DNA of 64,000 nucleotides, from NCBI GenBank assembly GCA_028554795.2, contig CM068830.1, positions 110,993,214 through 111,057,213 of the forward strand, given 5' to 3'. The notes beneath the pieces were generated by a model, which was not told the origin of the DNA, did not search any database, and saw only the letters and a list, made by a program, of their open reading frames with translations. Below are positions 36,652 through 43,933 of the stretch, piece after piece. The stretch is from Sinohyriopsis cumingii. Lineage: Eukaryota > Mollusca > Bivalvia > Unionida > Unionidae. Position 1 is the stretch's first letter. Each line of letters begins with the position of its first letter. Position numbers and translations under genes: made by a program.

Positions 36652-37289
36652 TCAATGTGTCGGTCCCACTAAGGGTAAGTAATGACAATTCGGTGACCAT
36701 CGAGCATGTTTTACGTAGGCCGAATCTTGCGGTTCCCAGTAATGAGAGACACACCCCAACTGAAGCACTTGACTTTATCTCCTTCGCCCAAGTAGAAAAA
36801 TCCGGCTCTGGCTAATTCTTCAGGGGTCGGTCCTCCCAGATACTTAGGCCATTTTCCTTTGAACGATTGAAGACGATTTTCAAAGTCGCAGTATTCCGAC
36901 AAACGCACAGGAAACGAATATTCGTCTTTCACAGGTTCGTTTCGATGAGGGTTGAGTGACATGGGCAGGAGTTTGCTCAGGGCTGGATGACATCCGTAGG
37001 GGGGTAGACGTGAAGGTGAACATTCCCCTTTAAAACGAAACCCAGTAAAATGTCCAAGAGGACGAGCGGCATCACTTTCGCATCCCTCAGGTTTGACACG
37101 CACAACATCCCTTTCCATGATAGGGGTAGTGAGAACAAAGTTCCCATGATGCTTTACGGCATCGCTAAGGTCACAACGTACAGCATCGTACCCATAGCAA
37201 GGCTCACAATAGCATTCCACTTCAGAAGCCTCACACTTGAATTGTGCCTTTCTAAACAACTTGTTTTGTGTTTCTCTGAAAGTATTCAT
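36652..37289 (-). pseudogene. BIR-domain (IAP-like) protein, frameshifted within the BIR
   Basis: The open frame (192 residues, to 36,711) has a Cys-rich N-terminal part (CYCEPCYGYDAVRC) and, at about residues 139-180, the first half of a BIR domain: RLQSFKGKWP, PEELARAGFFYLGEGDKV and CFSWG (Trp replaces the second zinc Cys). The remaining BIR half, with the zinc-ligand His and Cys, lies in another frame at about 36,738-36,652 (WEPQDSAYVKHARW). The element-B copy near 17.2 kb keeps these parts in one frame, pointing to a one-base deletion near 36,740. By family, BIR proteins block caspases or bind apoptosis regulators. A TATA box sits in the PolB 3' end. Confidence 0.75.
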
Positions 37290-37334
37290 CTTGTTCGCTC
37301 GGTCTTGGTAGTCCCAATGAACTAACGATCTTGC

Positions 37335-40300
37335 CTAGGGTTCCTTTTTTATATACAGACCAATACCGACGTGTCCATACGGTAAGGTGAAATGATTGGG
37401 AAGTCGCACTCGCTTCTGGTACACGATCTGATAGACTTTTTCCAAGGGCCGACTGACGATGTGGTGAGTGGGTAAACGTACAATCTTGTTCGGTTGATAG
37501 GTGGTCACTTTAAAGTTTCCATCCTCTCCCGATTGCAAGGCTTCTTTCAATACCCCAAAGTTGACCACACGACTGGTACGATAATTCAGAGTTAGTCCTT
37601 TCACTTTGCACGTCGTGTGCACTTCTCCTTGTTTGTCACGGTATTCGTAGCCGTAATTTTTGGGACCGCCACTGACGAAACTTAGAATCTTGTCGTCGGG
37701 ATGCTCGTCTGTCCAGGCTCCTAAACGGTCTCCTTCGATGTCAGGGTGCTGTTGACTCGGGTGATGGATGTAAATGCAACTGTCCGTGTCAAAGTACAGG
37801 ACACGTTCCCCTAACAGCTCTAAAGCTTCGTACAATTTTAAGCGAGCATGAGCTGTCACGTAATCCGCAATAATGACATTTCCAAAGGGGTCGTTTTGTA
37901 AAAAGTCCAGATCTTCTTCGTAATTCACGACAATCAAATCTTCGCGAACGACGTCCACGTGTTTCATGAATTTAGTTTTGTCGTGAATCATCTGGAAGTA
38001 GCGGGAAGGTTCTGTCAAATATTCAGTCTTGGGTAAACACGGTCGTTGCGCCATTTTACCCCACAAGCAATTTAACATCACTTTGGCAAACGACCGCCTG
38101 CCTTCGTTTTTCTCGATGTGGTCTAAAGTGATGCCTTCTTGTTCATAGTATTTCTCTTTGAATTGTATTTGGTCTTCGGGAGTGTGACACCAGGAAGGAT
38201 AGCCGCTGGCTTCTTGTTTCAGTTTCAAAAAGGCATCCACGTAGTCGGCGAAAATGCCTTTCTGACTGGGATCACCCTTGTGGTATTGTTGTGTCTTGGG
38301 AAAGTGGCAAATTTCGTACACTTCTAACAGTTGGTATCCCATGTCCAGAGCTTTGAACAATTCTACGCTGACCCAGGTTCTCGTCAAGGCACGTTCTTCC
38401 TGGGTGTGCTGGCAAGGTTGGTCTTGGTTGCACGTTTCGGCACAAGTACGGCACAATGGAAACATCAGTTTGCCTTGACAATGGTGAGGTAAGACGGGAT
38501 GGTATAGGTTCGTGGGAGGCAAAACTTTACACTTGATCAAGCCTTCGTATTGTCGAATGTTTTTCAGGTCGATGTGTTCCGTTAACAATTGCGGGTGCCC
38601 TGCAGGAAAGCGACAATATTTGCACACGTAGGGATACAGCGAACACACGTCCAAGTATTTGATTTCTTCTCCTTTCTCTTCGTCGGCTTGGTACAGCAAA
38701 CAGGTGGCATTGGTCCTTCCTCCGTACAAACTATCCCTCGGGTTCAACCGGTCCATGAACTGGTAACTTTCCACGAGGCCTTTAAACTCGGGATCGGTTT
38801 TCATACGGTGATCGTACTCGTGTTCCCACATTTCCACCACTTGGTATCCTTGCTGTTCTAACTTTAGGCGTCGCTGACAAGTGTCCTGGTACAAGTCTTC
38901 CATGGTTCGTTGCAAAAACTGATTATTAGTGCCACGGTCAGGGTAACAGACGGGACATCCGTGAAATAAGCAACCGTTAAACTCGTACACAATCTTGGGG
39001 TTTTCCAAGTCCCAGCCATCGACCGAATACGTTCCGATGGTCTTTTCACCCCCTCCGTTGCGAGCATGTTGAATCCACTTGTCTTCCTTGTCGCACAAGT
39101 AATGTAACCAGCGTAGGGCTTTGACCGAGTATTGACGTTTGACATAGTGGGTCGTTTGAGGGCTGATGACAGCTACGGTGTTTTCAGGCATGAATCGTTG
39201 CCGGTACACTAAGGAACACGCTTTGGCAATGGTGCAAGCTTCTTTCAAAGGATCGACCCCTCCGTGTTCCATGAACAGTTCTCGAAATTTTCCACAGCAA
39301 CGCCGTAAAATGTCCACGTCGGAACGACAATACTTTAGCATTTCTTCCTGAAAGTCGAAAGGGTCCAAGGCGTGAGCCTGGTACCAAGCGTAGAAAGCTT
39401 CTCGTTGTTCGGTACGCATGTTGTCGGGGTCGTAATAGTGAGCCTCAGGTAAATGGGGTAGAACGGCGTGTTGATTGGCTTCCGTATTGAAAAAGTGTGG
39501 AAAGTACCCTTTAGCCATTTCTGTCATTCCAAACGTTTTAGGCATTCGACTCAAAGGCATGGCCAAATAGCTCATCGAATCTTTAAACTGTACTTGTCCC
39601 ACTTGCATGAAAATGATTTTGGCTCCGTTCAAAGTCACTTTAGGACGTTCGTTGCCTTGCTCCGTATAGTATCTGAGAAGAAACTGTCCATCGTATCCGG
39701 AGAAATTGTGAGCCATCACCGTGGCATGACGATGACAATCTCCGTAACGTTCGATGTCCTTTTGGCTCCACGTCTTGTCGATGGGGTCTAAGACCCATTG
39801 GGCAAAATCGGCTAACGTGTTCGGTCCCCGAAAGATTTTTTCCCGCCCTCCGGGAATCTTACTGCAGTGAGGGCAATGACTGAAAATAGGTTCTTGAATG
39901 CGCTTTTCGCACGCTCGATGAGCCACGAAGAAATTAGGAATGTGAATGCCAGTCTCTTGCATGCATTGGAAATCGAAAAAGAGGAAATTGCCTTTCTTCT
40001 TGTGACCATCCTCTTTCTCTGGTTGGGGTTGGTATTTTTGCACGTAGCATTGGTGTTCCAAGTCCACGATGTGGTGACAAATGTGACATTTTTTCTTTCC
40101 TCGACATACGTGTGCTTTGGTACTATTGGTACGTATGCCTTGTCCACAGGTAGGACACAGTCTCAGCAGTTGACAAGCACATTTCTGCTGTGAACCTTGC
40201 GTCTTCAGATGTTGTTGGTAACAGGTAGGGCTGACAAACATGCGCAGACAAGTTGAACAAGGCACTGGTCCTTCGCTCACACAGGGTGCAGAGGCCAAAC

Positions 40301-41369
40301 ATCCTGAGCATTTCAATCCACAATGCTTGTGTTGCTCTGGATTATTATGGCCATAGTCACATTTCTCACAGTAATAACTGTATCCCAGGAATCCAGTGAT
40401 ACTGGTAATGGTATCGAAATGGTCATCGTGATAATAGACATGAATGTATTTTCCGTCCTTAAAGTCTTGGCCTCGAAACAACAGAGGTCCGCGCACTTCT
40501 TGAGGGTGCACTTTCAAGGTGTATCGTGGAGCTAGGACATCTTGCAATTTTTGCATCTCAGGAATGCCACAGGGTGTGTCTTTGGACAGTCCGGCTTGTT
40601 GTAACAGGAGTTCTGCTTCGTTTCGCTGTTTGGCTCGATCGGATCGTTGAATAGTTTTCCAGGCTCTTTTCCATTCTGCCGTGTCGTTCTTGTTGGCATA
40701 GGTTCGTCCCACCACGATGGCTCGAGCTAAACACATCTGGTCTTGAGGACTGTGAATTTGGACAAGGCTACGCTTAATGCTGCTAAGCTCGTTCACCAAT
40801 AACATCTTTTTGCGTCCGGTCCCTTGAGGAGGAGAGACGTGGGTCATGTCCAATGTGGCTTTTCCATCGGTGATGCCAAACTGGTCATTAGATTGTTGCA
40901 CGTGTTGAATCTTGTCCTTGACTTTGGAAGCGGTCAATTCTGCAGGGGTGCTAAACTCGATCAAAACAGGGGATTTCAAACCGTCATGTTGTATGGAAAG
41001 TCTCAAGCGATCGTCTTCTTTGGGTTGACATTGTCGCTTGAGTGCGGTGAGCAAAGAATCCCACACCCCAGTGATGAACACTTCTGCTTTCTCTAACGGT
41101 AATTCAGCCTTGAAATCTTTAAACTTCACTGTGTATTTTCTAGAGGAGCGCTTTTCCGTCTCTCGAATGGAATAGTAATTTTCAGGGTTGACTAAGGGTG
41201 GTGAACTTGGTTTAGAGGGTTCGGATTCTGGTTCACTCATGTCCTCTTCAAAATCACTGGCATGAATTTGTGCCAAGACTTCAGCCCTGGTACGAGGCGA
41301 TAGATCACGTTTCTGCCTCTTTCTTTCTTCTTCTTCATCTTTCTTCTCGAATGAATAGGATCGTTTCAT
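37335..41369 (-). CDS. POLB: Protein-primed family B DNA polymerase of the Polinton
   Basis: 1344 residues, uninterrupted. The N-terminal 280 residues are polar and include LARAIVVGRTYANKND, common in Polinton polymerases (recall). Residues about 335-445 hold several CxxC zinc-type motifs (YCEKCDYGHN; LKCSGCLASAPC). Exonuclease motifs: Exo I FFDFQC (D466; the usual Glu is Gln468), Exo II HNFSGYDGQF (D560), Exo III YCRSDVD (D684). Polymerase motifs: A LDVCSLYP (D907), B KVMLNCLWGK (K1096), C YFDTDS (D1194, D1196), and GGPKNYGY (KxY). It replicates the element using a terminal protein. The Gln at Exo I (codon caa) may abolish proofreading. Confidence 0.97.
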   Translation of the reverse strand: MKRSYSFEKKDEEEERKRQKRDLSPRTRAEVLAQIHASDFEEDMSEPESEPSKPSSPPLVNPENYYSIRETEKRSSRKYTVKFKDFKAELPLEKAEVFITGVWDSLLTALKRQCQPKEDDRLRLSIQHDGLKSPVLIEFSTPAELTASKVKDKIQHVQQSNDQFGITDGKATLDMTHVSPPQGTGRKKMLLVNELSSIKRSLVQIHSPQDQMCLARAIVVGRTYANKNDTAEWKRAWKTIQRSDRAKQRNEAELLLQQAGLSKDTPCGIPEMQKLQDVLAPRYTLKVHPQEVRGPLLFRGQDFKDGKYIHVYYHDDHFDTITSITGFLGYSYYCEKCDYGHNNPEQHKHCGLKCSGCLASAPCVSEGPVPCSTCLRMFVSPTCYQQHLKTQGSQQKCACQLLRLCPTCGQGIRTNSTKAHVCRGKKKCHICHHIVDLEHQCYVQKYQPQPEKEDGHKKKGNFLFFDFQCMQETGIHIPNFFVAHRACEKRIQEPIFSHCPHCSKIPGGREKIFRGPNTLADFAQWVLDPIDKTWSQKDIERYGDCHRHATVMAHNFSGYDGQFLLRYYTEQGNERPKVTLNGAKIIFMQVGQVQFKDSMSYLAMPLSRMPKTFGMTEMAKGYFPHFFNTEANQHAVLPHLPEAHYYDPDNMRTEQREAFYAWYQAHALDPFDFQEEMLKYCRSDVDILRRCCGKFRELFMEHGGVDPLKEACTIAKACSLVYRQRFMPENTVAVISPQTTHYVKRQYSVKALRWLHYLCDKEDKWIQHARNGGGEKTIGTYSVDGWDLENPKIVYEFNGCLFHGCPVCYPDRGTNNQFLQRTMEDLYQDTCQRRLKLEQQGYQVVEMWEHEYDHRMKTDPEFKGLVESYQFMDRLNPRDSLYGGRTNATCLLYQADEEKGEEIKYLDVCSLYPYVCKYCRFPAGHPQLLTEHIDLKNIRQYEGLIKCKVLPPTNLYHPVLPHHCQGKLMFPLCRTCAETCNQDQPCQHTQEERALTRTWVSVELFKALDMGYQLLEVYEICHFPKTQQYHKGDPSQKGIFADYVDAFLKLKQEASGYPSWCHTPEDQIQFKEKYYEQEGITLDHIEKNEGRRSFAKVMLNCLWGKMAQRPCLPKTEYLTEPSRYFQMIHDKTKFMKHVDVVREDLIVVNYEEDLDFLQNDPFGNVIIADYVTAHARLKLYEALELLGERVLYFDTDSCIYIHHPSQQHPDIEGDRLGAWTDEHPDDKILSFVSGGPKNYGYEYRDKQGEVHTTCKVKGLTLNYRTSRVVNFGVLKEALQSGEDGNFKVTTYQPNKIVRLPTHHIVSRPLEKVYQIVYQKRVRLPNHFTLPYGHVGIGLYIKKEP
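37345..37355 (-). promoter_or_regulatory. TATA box for the BIR gene, inside the PolB 3' end
   Basis: Minus strand tatataaaaaa encodes the YIKK end of PolB and lies about 60 bp before the ATG at 37,289, so coding and promoter sequence coincide. Confidence 0.5.
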
Positions 41370-41415
41370 CTTGAGTGAAAAACGTCAAATGACTCAAGTT
41401 TAAACACCATAGACT

Positions 41416-41450
41416 AATTTATAGTCATGGCAGACCAGCGTATATAAAAA
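41416..41450. promoter_or_regulatory. Divergent promoters of PolB and the zinc-knuckle gene
   Basis: Minus strand tataaatt at 41,416-41,423 lies about 50 bp before the PolB ATG (41,369). Plus strand tatataaaaa at 41,441-41,450 lies about 55 bp before the ATG at 41,504. The two TATA boxes are back to back within 35 bp. Confidence 0.65.
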
Positions 41451-41503
41451 GGTGTGTGTCTTGCCCTTTCACTATTCATTTCACTCTCAAACCGAGCACA
41501 ACG

Positions 41504-41964
41504 ATGGAATAGACTAGCCAAATCGAACGTTTCGTCAGAGCTTTGCGAGGGGTCATTAGAAAATTCTCTTCAGACCAGCCCACGGACTACTCTCCTTCCT
41601 TTCGAGATAAAAGTCAAGATACTTGCTATATCTGTCAGAAGAAAGGGCATTGGTCTTCAGAGTGTCCAGACCGTCTAAAAAGAAAAAAGGGGCTAAAAAA
41701 GACAGAAGTCAAGATACCTGTTATTATTGTCAAGAAAAAGGACATTGGTCTCCAGATTGCCCAAAAAAGAAACAAGAGGAGTCAGAAGAAAAGAGGGATT
41801 CTTCAGAAGAGAGGGATTCTTCAGAGGAAGAAGAGGAAGAAAGAAGACAATTCTATTTACAAGAGGCAAAGAAAAAGAAACAGGAGAAGAAAAGAAGAAG
41901 GGAAAAAAGTGAGGAGGAGGAAGAGGAAAAGACGGTGAAGAAATTGAAAAAACAGAGAGACTAA
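41504..41964 (+). pseudogene. Two-CCHC zinc-knuckle protein with early stop and frame change
   Basis: From the ATG at 41,504 the third codon is TAG. The frame then stays open and encodes VRALRGVIRKFSSDQP and a first CCHC knuckle (CYICQKKGHWSSEC). A second knuckle (CYYCQEKGHWSPDC) and a Ser/Glu- then Lys/Glu-rich tail to 41,964 lie in the -1 frame. The frames overlap at A-runs (41,669-41,700) that include an A AAA AAG heptamer in the first frame. Either two indels or a -1 ribosomal frameshift is possible. CCHC knuckles bind single-stranded RNA or DNA. An aataaa follows at 42,045. Confidence 0.6.
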
Positions 41965-42044
41965 ACAATGAAACAGAAGAAGTTAATGAACTTTTTAAAG
42001 TGTTCTGTTGTGAATTGTGAATTGGATTGTTAATATTTATAAAG

Positions 42045-42050
42045 AATAAA
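42045..42050 (+). terminator. Poly(A) signal for the zinc-knuckle gene
   Basis: aataaa on the plus strand 80 bp after the stop at 41,964. Confidence 0.55.
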
Positions 42051-42195
42051 TTAATGATATAAGGTAAGTGTCTTTGAGTTTTGATTTTAAAATAAGAAGC
42101 TACACTCACGCACTCATATACACGTAATATAGGGGTAAAATGTTTTTTTGAGTTATTGGCAATTGAAATTGTATTTCTTTTCGAGAGAAGTGGGT

Positions 42196-42211
42196 GGCCC
42201 TGGAAAGGGCC
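42196..42211 (-). terminator. Histone-type 3' stem-loop
   Basis: Minus strand GGCCCT-TTCC-AGGGCC followed by acccacttctctcgaaaagaaa. The stem, ACCCA flank and purine element are intact; the loop has one change. It lies about 20 bp after the stop of the gene at 42,233. Confidence 0.8.
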
Positions 42212-42232
42212 TTTTTTGGTGAAGGGGTGAGT

Positions 42233-42769
42233 TTAAGCAATCAACTTTAACTGCCTTAAGCCTTTGCCACGGCCGAGGCCTACTTCTGGACTGCGTACTG
42301 TTGATGATGATGATTTGGTTGAAATCACTAAGGGTGGTACGATAGGCTTAGTCACAGGGTTGACGTGTTTAGCTCGGGAAGGTCGTATTCTCTTCCGTCG
42401 TAATAAAGAAGTCTGATACATTTGTTTCAGACTTCTTAACTCCGCTAAAATGTCCAACAGTACCGTGACCGTTTGATTTTCACCCTCTTGTTTCTTTGCT
42501 GCTACTTCTTCTTCTTCTTGTTGCTGTTGTTTTTTTCTTACCTCTTCTTCTTGCTGCTGTTGCTGTAGGAGAAAAGCTTGTTCCGCTTCCTTTTGTCGTT
42601 GCATAAATTTCTCCAATTCTTCTTTCTGTCTCTGTCTAAAATTCTCCACTTGCGGTAATGAAGAAGGTAACGAAGGTTCCGGAACAAATTCTTGCGAGGT
42701 AAGAAAATCCACAAAATCCCAATTTACCTCTTCTGAAAGTAAGTCCGGGTTCCCTTGGGTGGTCTCCAC
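42233..42769 (-). CDS. Gln/Glu-rich coiled-coil protein near the right end
   Basis: 178 residues, start METTQGNPDLLSEEVNWDFV at 42,769. The middle (about residues 45-100) is a long Gln/Glu/Lys coiled coil (RQRQKEELEKFMQRQKEAEQ); the C-terminus is basic and Pro/Ser-rich, ending in GRGKGLRQLKL. The acidic, hydrophobic N-terminus (WDFVDFLTS) could serve as an activation-type segment, but this is a guess. It has a TATA-like sequence at 42,860-42,866 and a histone-type stem-loop after its stop. Confidence 0.6.
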   Translation of the reverse strand: METTQGNPDLLSEEVNWDFVDFLTSQEFVPEPSLPSSLPQVENFRQRQKEELEKFMQRQKEAEQAFLLQQQQQEEEVRKKQQQQEEEEVAAKKQEGENQTVTVLLDILAELRSLKQMYQTSLLRRKRIRPSRAKHVNPVTKPIVPPLVISTKSSSSTVRSPEVGLGRGKGLRQLKLIA

Positions 42770-42859
42770 TGCTGGTGCACCCCAATGAATCGTTTTCTGA
42801 GTTTCCGTCTTGTTGAATCACTGTCACATAGATTGACTGCACACAGGCGCTAGCGAATC

Positions 42860-42986
42860 TATATAGACCACGTGACGTCACAAACTGCTCTCTTCGGATT
42901 GGATGCGGGCTGACTGAATTTTGTAACGCGTGTTCGGATTGGTGAATGAACTCAATCCGTTTCAATCCTTCCTCTACCTATAAATA
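42860..42986. promoter_or_regulatory. Bidirectional promoter with E-box/CRE and CCAAT boxes
   Basis: Minus-strand TATA-like ctatata at 42,860-42,866 (for 42,769) and plus-strand tataaata at 42,979-42,986 (for 43,031) flank cacgtgacgtca (42,869-42,880), where an E-box cacgtg overlaps a cAMP-response-type tgacgtca. Two inverted CCAAT boxes (cggattgg) lie at about 42,895 and 42,934. Confidence 0.55.
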
Positions 42987-43030
42987 AGCGCAGTTCACTG
43001 CATTGATTCACCTGTTCTCGTCGCTTCAAG

Positions 43031-43261
43031 ATGTGGACCACAGTCGAATCATCCATCCTTGTGTCTTCCATGATGTTTAGGACGGACATGCTCATGTATA
43101 TCCGGTCCAAGTGGACCGTTGTCGACAAGTCAGATACCAGTCTGTGGATACGAAGAGTGTATGTAGAAAGACAAGGTTGCCTCAAGAGGACACTGATTTA
43201 TGGCCCTCGAGTAAGACGCAGCTTGAGGACAAGAAGATGCCGCAGATGCCCTTTATGTTAA
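43031..43261 (+). CDS. Small basic Cys/Arg protein, right-end gene
   Basis: 76 residues, MWTTVESSILVSSMMFRTDM to RVRRSLRTRRCRRCPLC, with an Arg-rich C-terminus. Support comes from context: a TATA box 50 bp upstream and a perfect histone-type stem-loop 25 bp after the stop. The reverse strand is also open over 42,952-43,185 but lacks these signals. Function unknown. Confidence 0.5.
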   Translation: MWTTVESSILVSSMMFRTDMLMYIRSKWTVVDKSDTSLWIRRVYVERQGCLKRTLIYGPRVRRSLRTRRCRRCPLC

Positions 43262-43280
43262 TGGATACATTAACATAAAA

Positions 43281-43562
43281 CCAAAGGCCCTTTTCAGGGC
43301 CACCCACATTTCTCGAAAAGAGAATGACTTTGGATTGCCTACCCCTTTTTTTTAAAAAAAATTTTTAAAAAAAAAAATCCCATGTTCAATTCCCCCTTGT
43401 CCCTAGATAGACCCACACTTTATTCCCCCCATGTTCAATTCCCCTTGTCGCTATATTTGCCCACGATTTTTCTCCATGTTAAATTTCCCTTGTCGCTATA
43501 TTTGCCCAGGGGGGTCTGCAATGCTAATTCCCATTGTCGCTCTAGTGCCCCACTTTACTACT
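43281..43562. repeat. Right terminal inverted repeat of the Polinton (282 bp)
   Basis: Inverse of 23,669-24,000, with one 45-46-bp tandem unit fewer. Ends actact at 43,562. Confidence 0.95.
43286..43301 (+). terminator. Histone-type 3' stem-loop (in right TIR)
   Basis: Plus strand ccaaa-GGCCCT-TTTC-AGGGCC-acccacatttctcgaaaagag. Stem (6 bp), TTTC loop, 5' CCAAA and 3' ACCCA flanks all equal the animal histone mRNA consensus. Confidence 0.9.
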
Positions 43563-43568
43563 ATCGTG
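43563..43568. other. 6-bp target-site duplication of the Polinton, right copy
   Basis: atcgtg, identical to 23,663-23,668. Confidence 0.95.
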
Positions 43569-43933
43569 CGACTGTACAATGGGTATACGTTTGGTTCAAT
43601 TATTGTTCTAATTGCATAGTTGTGTTCATAAGATTATTTTGAATCTTAATCGGAGTTCATATTTGAGATTATGTGAATCTCTCTTGCAGTGTAGAATACG
43701 TTTCGAAACGTATATGCAGTCCATGAAGTTTCTTGGATCTGTACTTCATACTGATTTCATATTTTGTTTTTTTTTCAATGTGTGAATGTTGTGTAGAGTA
43801 ATTTGAGTCAATCGTATGCTGAGAGCGTGAGAGAATCATTGTATTGTTACATCATATCTTATTCTTTATTAATTCATTTCATAAATTTCCATCTTTCTCA
43901 TATTGTGTTTGTTTTATTCATTTAGTCCAAAAA
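43569..43933 (+). repeat. 5' LTR of the Gypsy element, second part
   Basis: Resumes the LTR after the Polinton, aligning with 46,060-46,430 (cgactgtaca, tacgtttggttcaattattg, cattgtgtttgttttattc). The last about 26 bp seen in the 3' LTR are missing; homology stops at tttagtccaaaaa. Confidence 0.9.

Larger units (their letters stand above)
23669..43562. mobile_element. Complete Polinton/Maverick element, 19,894 bp
   Basis: Bounded by inverted repeats starting agtagtaaa and by a 6-bp target duplication, both diagnostic of Polintons. Nearly all genes lie on the minus strand; two small genes near the right end are on the plus strand. It carries POLB, INT, ATP, PRO, hexon, penton and pX-like genes plus accessory genes. 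It sits within a Gypsy LTR, and the other LTR preserves the empty site, so both ends are certain to the base. Frameshifts in hexon, integrase, BIR and other genes indicate an inactive copy, although PolB is still open. Confidence 0.97.

Noticed and set aside
38139-41096. Many plus-strand frames of 60-108 residues opposite PolB
   Set aside because: Antisense shadows of a long intact gene; no domains.
42952-43185. Minus-strand frame of 77 residues opposite the right-end gene
   Set aside because: The plus strand has the TATA box and the stem-loop in the right places; the minus frame has neither.
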